Positions 46,183 to 55,825 of a DNA stretch of 64,000 bases are shown one piece after another. Numbering within the stretch: the stretch's first letter is position 1; each line of letters begins with the position of its first letter. The translations under genes and the position numbers were made by a program. Origin of the DNA: Bufo bufo (lineage: Eukaryota > Chordata > Amphibia > Anura > Bufonidae); assembly GCF_905171765.1 (NCBI RefSeq), contig NC_053390.1, positions 140,233,968 to 140,297,967 on the forward strand. The letters run 5' to 3'. The notes under the pieces were generated by a model. The model did no database searches, had not been told where the DNA came from, and worked only from the letters and a program-made list of their open reading frames with translations.

Positions 46183-47180
46183 TACATTTCTAACGTTGAA
46201 AAAGCACTTAACTGATAATATCCCTTAACGTAATTGAATACTGAGCTCCAAAAGGGATTTCCATGATTAAATAATATTTTGTTTTTCCAGAATTAGCTCC
46301 ACTTGTGTCCATAGCCTCAAGTAAAATTGGTCTGCGCTGCTCTACCAGATACACACCGGTGAATGAGTTTCAGTACCAGAGACAACCTATAGACAGGAGT
46401 GGGATTGTCTGTGGGGAAAAAAAGAGTAGATCTTTTTTTCTAATCCTAGACCATTCCTTTAATGGCAAGCTTTGGTCTACTAGAAAAGCAACCCTGTCAC
46501 ATTGGACATGCACCATCTGTAGGCAGCATGTTATAAGCAGGAGCTAGGCAAATTGATATATAGTTTTGTGACAAGAAATTCAATTTAACTTGTAATTTAT
46601 AGATTCAAATTCTGCTCTTTTTGGGTTTAATAGGTGGCCTCACTATGTGATTGACATTTGTGTATTTGTGTACACCTACTCATACAAGGAAGCCTGTCAA
46701 TCATTGCATTAGACTGACCTCTGGACTGTCAATCTGGTTAGCCCCTCCTGTTGTATGACATGCTGCCAGATACAGTAACATTTCCAAAGTTTACCCTAAT
46801 GTCTAATGCTATATAGGCAAATCATAATAGTGTGATCGTTCTACTAAAGTCACCAGCAATCAATTGCTTTACTGGAAGAAATGTCTGCTTGTACGCCTCG
46901 GTGCATTAGCCAATGACAAGTTTTGACTTTTCTTTTTATTGTCCTTACTTGCTCCAGGTCTGAAATTGACTGCTTGGTAGCAGACCTTATCAAAACCTAA
47001 CAACAGGGAAAGCGATTAATCATGTAAAGGTGTACATAGGAACAATGTTTTACTTTTATACTTTTAAAGCAACACTTATAAGGAGGTGATAAGAAAAAAA
47101 AACATATAACAACCACATAATGATCACTCAAAAACATGAAGTTAAAATTAAAGTGTTAGTCCATTTCCCACCTATCCAGC
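46183..47180. other. No gene recognised
   Basis: 46290-46470 is a decayed MITE with the style of 40255-40405. 46560-47180 looks unique. Confidence 0.4.
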
Positions 47181-47559
47181 TATGGGTATGCCATACATGT
47201 GTTAGGTGTAAATAACCCTTTAAACCTGTATTTTATATGGTCTATACACATACATTAATTAAGGGTTTTTCATTTTTGCATTTTCATTTTTCACTCCCTG
47301 CCTTTCTGGGGCTATTACTTTTTTATTCTTCCAATCACATAGCCATATGAGGGCTTGTTTTTTGCGGGACAAGTTGCACTTTCTAATTCGACCATTTTAT
47401 ACTGCATGTGACGTAGTGGATAGCTGGAAAAATATTCCAAATGGGGTGATTATTTTTATTTATTTTTTGAAGACACATCCTATTTTTTTGTTACCCATAG
47501 GGAACTATAACAAGTAATCATTAGATAGATTCTCTCATACACTCCAATGTATTAGCATT
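47181..47559. repeat. Dispersed repeat that received the PLE, left half
   Basis: It shares blocks with 2050-2300 ('gagggcttgttttttgcggg', 'tggaaaaatattccaaatgg') and continues beyond the PLE at 51437-51807 ('gtttaaatgtccacgatcgg', 'ggttgcggacatta'). At the junction, 'atacactccaatg', 'tattag', 'cattggagtgtat' would form a 13-bp hairpin if the PLE were removed. Confidence 0.65.
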
Positions 47560-47750
47560 TTAGTCAATGTAAAAACACCAACTGCAGCACTCACCTGTTC
47601 ACCTGTGAGCTTCTCTGAGAGGCACGGAAAAAAGTCCCAGACACGACATGTGAGTAATCCAAAAAGAAAAAGTAGAATCCAGCTTCCCATAAAAGAAAAA
47701 GCTTTATTTCCTTGTATAAAAATATCCGGACATCATATACAAAAACTTTG

Positions 47751-47794
47751 TCTACGCGTTTCAGACCTTAGAAATAGTGGTCCTTCATCATGAC
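47751..47794 (-). ncRNA. Hammerhead-like motif, inverted PLE copy
   Basis: Minus-strand twin of 51301-51344: tgatga, GGACC, loop, GGTCT, GAAACGCG. The first core position is A instead of C; the rest of both boxes is intact. Confidence 0.6.
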
Positions 47795-47846
47795 ATACAA
47801 AAGTTAAAATAAATTCCCTCTCTTATAGTGATGGGCCGGGTTTCAC

Positions 47847-49128
47847 TTAAAGGGGTTATCCGAGTTATGGGAAAAAAAATAAAACCTAACAAAATTAATC
47901 AGGATATACATATACATTAGTCAAGCTTGATTTTTAAAAAAAAAAAACGATCTTTACACCTTTTCCAGGTTCTGTTATTGCTGTGTTTACATGCAGCAGT
48001 AACAACAATGACTCATCTCTCCCTCATGAATATTTGTGGGAGGGGATCTGTGGATGGCACTGTTTAGGGGGGAGATCTGTGTGGATGGCACTGTTTAGGG
48101 GAGGGAGGATCTGTGGATGGCACTGTAGGGGGATCTGTGGATGGCACTGCCTGCCATCCACAGACCACAGATCCCCCTACAGTGCCATCCACAGATCCCC
48201 CTCCCCGACGCTCACAGCAGCAGTACTAATCAGTCACTTCATTTCTCAATGCAAAGCTATTTTCTTATTATTTTGAAATCTCTGAGTCTCTGACTCTTAC
48301 TTTGGCTGAGCTCTGGTAACAACAGCAGGCAGTGCAGGCAGCGTTCATTCACTGACGTCACGCGCCTGCTCCGCCTAGTGGGAGGAGCAGGCGCGTGACG
48401 TCAGTGACAGTGAGTGAGCGCCGCTCCCCGAACTGCCTGCTCTGCTATTACCGGAGTACAGAGCTAAGAATGCAAGTAAAGAGCTCACTACAGCGCCCTG
48501 TATATTCTAACCCCCAGGCAAGCGTCCCTGTCACCATGGGAACGCTTGGGGGTTAGAATATACCATCGGATTTGAGTTTTTTTACGATCTCACTGAGCTC
48601 GAAAAACTCAGATCCGATGGTATATTCTAACCAGGCAAGCGTCCCCGTCACCATGGGAACGCCTGGGGGATAGAATATTTTATACCATTGGATCTTCTGA
48701 CTTTTACTCTGCTTGGCCAGCTCGGGGCCCCAACCAGTTTGGGGCCCCAAGCTATTGCTGGTTTTGCCTGGCCTGATGATCGTGCATATGCGATCACCTA
48801 TTAGCCGCAGGGAGGAACTTTGAGGTAGCCGCGGCACAAGTGAGGATCGCGCATGCGCGATCAACTCACAGCCGCACGGACTGTAATCCAGAGAGGTGGG
48901 GGCGTGGCCAAGGCTGATGACGTTCCGTTTACATGCCTTAGTCACTCCGACAAGCAGAGAGCTCCATGTAAACGGAACGTCACAGCTGATGACGTGGGCA
49001 GTCACATGACTGTTTAGTGTAGCAGAGAAACGGCACAAGATAGGTACTGCAAGTTATTTAGGAAAACTAATGTATAGGGGAAATAAAGCCATAGAGAGAA
49101 ATTAAGTTAACTCGGATAACCCCTTTAA
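47847..49128. mobile_element. 1.28-kb TTAA element inside the inverted PLE copy
   Basis: TTAA at 47847-47850 and 49125-49128 flank 'aggggttatccgagtta' and 'taactcggataacccct'. The other PLE copy has an uninterrupted TTAA at 51239-51242 in the same context ('gtgggggatttaa' before 'cccggcccatcac'), the empty site. Inside are palindromes ('tcacgcgcctgctc' / 'gagcaggcgcgtga'), a 'ggatctgtggatggcactgt' minisatellite with inverted units (48046-48200) and two 'ggcaagcgtccc.gtcaccat' hairpins (48519-48671). No piggyBac transposase is present. Confidence 0.9.
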
Positions 49129-49294
49129 TTAAATCCCCCACTCCACCTGTACACCTACAGAGAGGGAAAGAAAAAACTCTTTTTCCAAAACAGAAAAAAA
49201 AACATCTGTATTGGAGAACTAAACCATGCTTCTTATTCAGACCGCTTAGAAAACAGGTTCCTAACTTAAACATCCAATAAGTTTCTCTACTCAA
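49090..49294 (-). pseudogene. PLE C-terminal block in the inverted copy
   Basis: Minus strand encodes SRETYWMFKLGTCF and SGLNKKHGLVLQYR, the same block as 51070-51165 on the plus strand. The GIY-YIG domain is deleted in this copy: 'caacactaggtgatcacag' joins sequence that in the main copy lies at 50505 and 51043. Confidence 0.85.
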
Positions 49295-50062
49295 TAATTT
49301 CTGTCTGTGATCACCTAGTGTTGTATTATATAGATACCTCCATTGGCTGTAGAGGTGATTGATGTTAAAACACTGGCCATTTTGCTATCAGCCTTTAAAC
49401 ACAGATCTAAAAAAAACTATAGATTTTTTTTTTAGATCTGTGTTTAAAGGCCGATAGCAAAATGGCCAGTGTTCTAACATACACACACAGGAAAGAGTCA
49501 GCAGGCAATACGAAACTTTTGGCGACTTCGTGCCATCCTGCACATGTCATCAAAAATATCCCAAAGGGAGAGATGACTAGGACTAGACGCAACTGCTCAA
49601 ATGTCCCCCTGTTTTCACAGGAAGCAGAGAAGATTGCAACAAGATTGCAGGAAAGATACTACACTGAGCAGAATATAGAGAGAGCAAAGCAGTGGGCACT
49701 GACACAAGATAGGGTTTCTTTAGTATTTCCCTTAACAGTCAAACAAAGATCAAAAAATAAGATCAGTAATAGAAGATTGAAAACATGTTTTGTTAATAGG
49801 GTCAGGGACAGCATTCTGAAACGTAAAACATGTCCCATTTCCTTTGTTACAAGATTCAGTGAGGAATTTGGGGAGATCAGCAATATCATACAGCGACACT
49901 TACCGGTTTTGAATCATGACAGAGAGTGAGAAAATGTAGTATCGGCAGGTATTAAATGTGTAGCACGAAAAGCTCCTACCATTAGTCAGAGGGTCAGCCC
50001 GAGTTTATTTCTTGATCAAGGTATGAAGACTAAAAAACCCACAAGGTTAATGTATAAGGGCT

Positions 50063-50388
50063 AAAAAAAATGATGAAAAACCGCAGCACTCCCAGTCTTG
50101 AATCCAATTGTGTGTTTATTAACACCGAAAAAAATAACAACGTTTCGACAGCAAAGTCTTTTTCAAGCTATATAGCTTGAAAAAGACTTTGCTGTCGAAA
50201 CGTTGCTATTTTATTCGGTGTTAATAAACACAAAATTGGATTCAAGACTGGGAGTGCTGCGGTTTTTCATCTATTTTTTGGCTACCAAGGGGGCCCTCAG
50301 GTCGGGGCCTGGCACTGCGAGCACACCCGTCATTTTACACAGAAATCGACTAACAAGTGGTGCTGTCCTGTCTTCACTTTGACTAATA
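50063..50388. mobile_element. Palindromic PLE-tail dimer inserted in the PLE gene
   Basis: A direct repeat tataagggct at 50053-50062 and 50389-50398 marks a target duplication. 50072-50271 is a near-perfect palindrome centred at 50171/50172, each arm a PLE tail with hammerhead-like core. Beyond 50271 the right side has unpaired tail sequence. It splits the coding region between LMYKG and the nuclease. Confidence 0.85.
50140..50205. ncRNA. Two head-to-head hammerhead-like cores
   Basis: On each strand: cttgaaaaa, GACT, loop, TGTC, GAAACGTTG. The GAAAC box is intact on both sides; the first box is decayed. They are separated by only 'caagctatatagcttg'. Confidence 0.5.
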
Positions 50389-50658
50389 TATAAGGGCTGT
50401 TATAAATGTGGCAGCAATAGATGTACAGTATATGCTGCAATTTCATAAATGTATGTCAATCAACCTCTACAGCCAATGGAGGTAGCTATATAATACAACA
50501 CTATTTGAATTGCAATATGGATTTTGCTGTTTATGTCATAACTTGCAGGGAGTGCCAGCTACAATATGTGGGCTGCACAACTAATCAGATCAAGGTAAGA
50601 ATCAGGAAACACTTATCTGATATCCGCCATTATACAACTAGGAATGTGTCAGTGGCTT

Positions 50659-50957
50659 CAGGGGCGTAGCTATAGGGGAAGCGGCTGCTTTGGGGCCCTG
50701 ACCCAGAAGGGGCCCATCCAGGAGGAGAAGGACTAAAAGATTTTGTCAGGGCCCCCTCAACAGTATTACACAATGAAATTATATACAGTGACAGTATAGA
50801 CGGATGGAACAGCTGCCGGGCCTGGTCTGAGAGAGCGATCTTTACTAGCCACAGGAATGGCGGCATGAAAGGAAGGGGTTGCAAAAAACTTACTGGGGTA
50901 GGGGGGCCCCATTCAAAAATTTGGTGTGGTGCCCAGTCATTTCTAGCTTTGCCACTG
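50659..50957. mobile_element. hAT MITE inside the PLE nuclease gene
   Basis: CAGGGGCGTAGCTATAGGGG and its diverged mirror 'ttctagctttgccactg' are flanked by agtggctt (50651-50658) and agcggctt (50958-50965), 7 of 8 matching. 299 bp, non-coding. Confidence 0.9.
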
Positions 50958-51300
50958 AGCGGCTTCATTACATTTTGCCACTGTTCATAAAGTAAACACG
51001 TCGGCATTTGCGGTACAGGGCATAGAAAGGGTGTGTGCCCCGATTAGAGGAGGTGATCACAGACAGAAATTATTGAGTAGAGAAACTTATTGGATGTTTA
51101 AGTTAGGAACCTGTTTTCCAAGCGGTCTGAATAAGAAGCATGGTTTAGTTCTCCAATACAGATAGCCTATGTTTTTTTCTGTTTTGGAGAAGGAGTTTTT
51201 TCTTTCCCTCTCTGTAGGTGTACAGGTGGGGTGGGGGATTTAATTAGGCGATACCCGGCCCATCACTATAAGAGAGGGACTTTATTTTAAATTTTGTATG

Positions 51301-51344
51301 TCATGATGAAGGACCACTATTTCTAAGGTCTGAAACGCGTAGAC
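51301..51344 (+). ncRNA. Hammerhead-like ribozyme motif, main PLE copy
   Basis: tgatga, GGACC (51311-51315), 11-nt loop, GGTCT (51327-51331, one G-U), GAAAC (51332-51336), GCG. Both core boxes are present except for the first C (A here). PLEs are known to carry minimal hammerhead ribozymes; stem III is very short, as in those. The tail then runs 'aaggaaataaagc' and 'cttttatgggaagctgg'. Confidence 0.65.
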
Positions 51345-51436
51345 AAAGTTTTTGTATATGATGTCGAGATATTTTTATACAAGGAAATAAAGCTTTTTCT
51401 TTTATGGGAAGCTGGATTCTACTTTTTCTTTTTGGA

Positions 51437-51807
51437 ATTAGCATTGGAGTGTATAAGAAATACACTATGTTCCTATGGAGCTCTACCACATGCAAGTGCT
51501 CCATAGGAACTAATGTGCGGAAGCTTCTGTTCATTCAAGAGGACAGAAGCTGCTGCACACTGCATCTGGCTCCTCGCTGGGGGAAGCCAGAGCACACCAG
51601 GAAGCACACACTTCTGGGTTTTTGCTCCTTCAAATGCCGTGGTTACGTTTGACCACGGCATCTGTAGGTTTAAATGTCCACGATCGGTGTTGCCGCTGGT
51701 TGCGGACATTAGTCCCAGATTCCTGAAGTTTAAAACAGAAGGCACCCAGCGACTATGGTGCTCGCTCCACTCATGAGTGGGTGCCATCTTTAAACATTGG
51801 GAAGGGG
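51437..51807. repeat. Right half of the dispersed repeat hosting the PLE
   Basis: Continues the repeat from 47559. Short inverted pairs are visible, such as 'ggttacgtttgaccacggca' with 'tgccgtggt', and 'ttcctatggagc' with 'gctccataggaa'. Non-coding. Confidence 0.5.
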
Positions 51808-52367
51808 TTAAAGGAAATGTGTCATCAAAAATTATATCTGTCTGTTAAAACCAGATAATACATCTCCTCTTTTTTTAATCTGTTTTTATTTTCTGCTTTC
51901 AGATTTTGCCTGAGCTGTTCCTAACAGCATTTAGAAAACATGAAGAAAATTGCTTTATGGCAGCCACATGGGCCATAGACAATGGTCAGGAGGGGACGTC
52001 ACTGACTTCTATGGGACAGTTTTCTAGGCATGCTCTGTGACCTGTGCAGAGGTCATTGTACAAGGAAAGAATATATAATCACCTATTGTGAATGCTGGAT
52101 CCTGTTTTATCTATACACAGAGGTGAAATCATTAAAGGCAGGATTAGAATGACTGATAAGCAGATAACTGCAGTAAAGTGATCTGTACAGGTCAAGAACT
52201 GGCACCAATTATTAGGCTTAGTGGCCAGTGTGGTAACTGCAGGAATTAATGGGTGGGTTTTAAATATAAATATTGACATGGAAAATTAAAAAATTCTTTA
52301 AAAATATGTTAAACATAAAAATGTGATTTAAACAATAGGTCATTGTTTGATGACACATTCCCTTTAA
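51808..52367. mobile_element. TTAA-flanked MITE
   Basis: TTAA at 51808-51811 and 52364-52367 flank 'aggaaatgtgtcatcaaa' and 'tttgatgacacattccct'. A partial copy lies at 23500-23745. Confidence 0.85.
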
Positions 52368-52759
52368 GCTGCTCCAGAACCTCTCCAGTGGGTGATCTTA
52401 TTAGTTATTGAGTTCCCTATATAGCTGTCAATCACTGAGTAGGACCGCCCACTGGATTCCTAAGCACAGAATAAGCAGGAATTTAAATGATTAAATTACA
52501 AGTTCTATTGAACCTTTTCCCAAAAAATTATAAATCAATCTGCCCAGCACCTCCGGCATTATAACATGATGCTGGCAGACTATATGTTCAACTGGACAGG
52601 TTGCCTTTAATCACTACTCTTGTTCAATTAAGATCAAAGGAAAAATGGTCGAAGAACTAACTGTATTTATCTACCTTATAGATTTGTCTTCTTACAGAAC
52701 TCATTCATTTACACTAGTGAATTGACTATCCTATATATGCCATCATACTATTACTTGCC

Positions 52760-53172
52760 TTAAAGGGATTGTCTCGCTTCAGCAAATTTCATGTATCATG
52801 TGGAGAAAGTTAATACAAGGCACTTCCTAATGTATTGTGATTGTGCATATTGCTTCCTTTGCTGTCTGGATTCATTTTTCCATCACATTATACACTGCTT
52901 GTCTCTATGTTTGCGACCACCCTGCAATCCAGCAATTGTGGTCGTGCTTGCACACTGTTGGAAAAAGTGCTGAACTATGCTCACTCCCGTGTTTAAGGCC
53001 ACTAGAGAGGCTGGTGCTTTTTCCTATAATGTGCAGGTAAGACCACCTGTAATGGAAAATGAATCCAGCCAGCAAAGGAACAAAATGGACAATAACAATA
53101 CATTAGTAAGTGCCTTGTATTAACTTTCTCTACATGATACATGCAATTGTTGAAGTGAGACAACCCCTTTAG
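52760..53172. mobile_element. TTAA/TTAG-flanked MITE
   Basis: 'agggattgtctcgcttcagc' is mirrored by 'ttgaagtgagacaacccct'; 'gagaaagttaatacaaggca' by 'tgccttgtattaactttctc'; 'gctttttcc' by 'ggaaaaagt'. The right target is TTAG, one substitution from TTAA. Confidence 0.85.
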
Positions 53173-54763
53173 GAAGCTGGAAATAACAAGTAGTGTAAGG
53201 ATATTTTCAAAAATGATTGTACCGGCCGTTGAAACAAGTGTAATTCATTATACTCAAATAAAGCTTACTTGAATTAAAATGATTGCACAGAGTGTTCAGT
53301 ATTATAACTATTAACAGTCACTAAATATGTGAGGGAAAAGGCATGTATATTCAAAGTAGCTGTGGTGTATGAATGACAGTAATGTGTGTCGTTCTCCTGC
53401 TATTGTGGATGTTTTTGGCTTCGTCCCACAGTTACATCTGTATGCAGTATGTGCGCACCAGCATGGTGACCTCTCTGTGATTGTAAGCAAGCCTTGAAGT
53501 TTATATGGGCCAATTGGTTCTTATTCGTCATCATATCCTTTGATTCCAAATTATGTTCCCATTTACAATTTGTGTGAGCATTTCCATGTTCTCATATTTT
53601 ATTCATTTCCTTCTCTGGACTCCCATTAGCCCTTTCCCTTTCTTTCGCTCTTCCTTTTTTTTTTTTTTTTTTGTGAAAAACATCCAGTCAAATTGAAATG
53701 TATTCTTCTTCTTGAGAAGCACTCAGACAACAAAATTAATAGAAGCACCAGCGATTTATCCTTCAACAATGTATGTACATTAATGTAAAATTATTTCTTT
53801 CTGCAGAATCCACCATCGCATAAAGGCTTGTCATTCTGTATTAGTGCACTTAAATAATTCGAATTATCTTCCAAAGAACAATATATGTAATTGTTCCTGT
53901 TCTCTTCCATCATCAGCAAATAGGTAGATAGCATATTTACATTTTTATATGAGAAATTAAGGAACATAAAACTATTATTATTATTATTATTATTCGTATA
54001 ATTGTTATTATTGTTATTTCTTAAGGAATATTTCATGATAATTTTAGGTATGTGTTTTACTGCTAAAATGCCTAACTACATCCTTCTCTGTCATTATATA
54101 CAGTAAATTAACATCTAAAATATAACTATTACTGGTTTTACTTGCCAGCGGACATCAGTAATTTCATTTTGAAGACTTGTTAAATGACCTTATGTGTATT
54201 TTGCACAGTAAGGCTGGATTCACACACTGGCAATAGTTGAAAGTGACATCATTATGCCAAAAATAAAAAATGAGACAAGAACATTAGTACATGCTAAGTT
54301 TAGCATGTGTTTGTAGAACTGCTTCCTATTGTAATAGTAGTTTCCACATTGTATTATTTCTGAATTTAAAACAGCAAAGATAAGGTCCAGGACAGAGAAT
54401 TCAATATAGATTTGTGAATACTTTTATATAAAATTCAGACGCAAACCCAGTTGTATATCAGCAAACACAAACTGGCCATCTGGGAACTGTTTCTAGTTAA
54501 AAAAAATAAAATAAAAATAAATAAATAAATAAAAAAATAAAAACATTCCCCAGTTGAATTCTCTTTATTCCTCCTTTCCCCGCATTATCTGAAAGCACTG
54601 GGCAGTTGCTTGTATTTATCTTTATCCTATTATTAAAGTTACTATATTGTTCTATATTTTACTAATAGTCAGTTTTCTTGTTTGGTTAGATAAATTTAAG
54701 GTAAACCGTGGTTAAAAAAGTAAAAAATAAAGCATTTCTTTGTACAGTTTTAACTAATTAGTT
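53173..54763. other. No gene recognised
   Basis: AT-rich with a T-run (53656-53672), a short (TTA)n (53972-53995) and an A-rich run (54498-54545). 53330-54400 otherwise looks unique. Confidence 0.4.
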
Positions 54764-55215
54764 AAAGGGGTTATAACATGAATCATCTTCATAACAGAAG
54801 CCCTGAAGGCATTCTAGCAACTGTTTTTAAGTAACAGTATTTCTAGCATAAAAACATTATTTATTTATTTTCTCTTCCATGTGCCCCTCTTGGTACTGCT
54901 GCTAATGTTTTACTGCTGGTCCATGGAGTAAGAATCTGTCTCCATCACCCTCTGGCAGCTCACCATGTAGTCCCTTCTTATTTGTTGTACTGCCATGATA
55001 TGTCAGAGGTTATTTCTAGTGTCTTCTATGTAGTGAGCATAGGATCACTATGGAGGAATTTGGCTGTGGGGAGAGTGACTGAGCATGTGTGACCACCAGC
55101 AGTACGCTCAGTAGGTAGAGATATACATTGTTTTACACTTTTAATGTCAGGTGGCATAACACTTCACTGGGTCAACAAACAAAATATCATGAATATATTA
55201 ATTGGTGGGAAAGCC
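54764..55215. mobile_element. TTAA-type MITE, right end eroded
   Basis: TTAAAGGGGTTATAACATG at the left is a typical terminus. The interior has 'gtgagcataggatcactatg' and 'agtgactgagcatgtgtgac'. No clear right TTAA terminus. Confidence 0.5.
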
Positions 55216-55498
55216 TTTTTAGTGACTTAGCTTTGGACTTCATGGAAACTTTTTTGAAGTGTAACTTTCGGTTTTTAAATACTGAGTGACAACTGCAGTC
55301 CACAGAAGTTGCATTCAATCCAAAGTATGTCTCTGGACCAGAGCAATAGCTTAACTGGGAATTGGACTGACAGTGGGGTTCTCCCTAACCTTCTCCAACG
55401 TAAAACATCAACAATCATTATAGCTCTGCCAGAGTTTTTACAGCGTATAACTTCCTTTAGATTGTCAGTTCTTAGGAGCAGGGTCTTCTTTCCTTGTA

Positions 55499-55823
55499 CA
55501 GGTGAAACTCGAAAAATTTGAATATCATGCAAAATTCATTTATTTCAGTAATGCAACTTAAAAGGTGAAACTAACATATGAGATAGACTCATTACATGCA
55601 AAGTGAGATATTTCAAGCCTTTATTTGTTATAATTTGGATGATTATGGCTTAAAGCCAAAGTCACAATCTCAGATATCCTTTGCTCAGGGGGTATGGATT
55701 ATTTAGCTGACTAGCTAACTGAGCCTAGAATATTGAACCTTTTCACAATATTACAATTTTAAGTATGCATTCCTGAAATAAATGAACTTTTGCACGATAT
55801 TCAAATTTTTCGAGTTTCACCTG
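55499..55823. mobile_element. Tc1/mariner-type MITE
   Basis: CAGGTGAAACTCGAAAAATT with 'tgaatatc' is mirrored by 'gatattca' and AATTTTTCGAGTTTCACCTG, flanked by TA at 55497-55498 and 55824-55825. 'tcatttatttcagtaatgca' faces 'tgcattcctgaaataaatga'. 325 bp, no transposase. Confidence 0.93.
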
Positions 55824-55825
55824 TA

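Larger units (their letters stand above)
49447..51165 (+). pseudogene. Penelope-like RT C-terminus + GIY-YIG endonuclease, broken
   Basis: The retained protein starts after the polymerase core. The 49462-49926 frame gives RKESAGNTKLLATSCHPAHV, IPKGEMTRTRRNC and SFVTRFSEEFGEI, the conserved region that follows the RT core in Penelope/Neptune-type elements. A TGA at 49927 is in frame, and the frame reopens with APTISQRVSPSLFLD up to 50062. After an insertion it continues with YKGCYKCGSNRCTV, shifts by 2 nt near 50411, and then gives the GIY-YIG nuclease: YVITCRECQLQYVGCT and KVRIRKHLSDI, with the two Tyr-containing strands and the catalytic-type Arg. A hAT MITE cuts it at 50659. The C-terminal block (VCAPIRGGDHRQKLLSRE, GTCFPSGLNKKHG) runs to TAG at 51163. 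The nuclease nicks the target for reverse transcription in this family. 5'-truncated and dead. Confidence 0.88.
47560..51436 (+). mobile_element. Penelope-like element with inverted deleted partner
   Basis: The right part (49425-51436) is a 5'-truncated PLE: coding remnant, hammerhead-like core and 3' tail. The left part (47560-49418, without the TTAA element) is the same element in reverse with two internal deletions. The two meet head to head in a palindrome of about 50 bp per arm at 49371-49474. A 9-bp direct repeat 'attagcatt' at 47551-47559 and 51437-51445 is the likely target duplication. Penelope-like elements are retroelements with an RT and often a GIY-YIG endonuclease, known for complex inverted and tandem copies and for ribozymes in their pseudo-LTRs. 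Confidence 0.85.
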
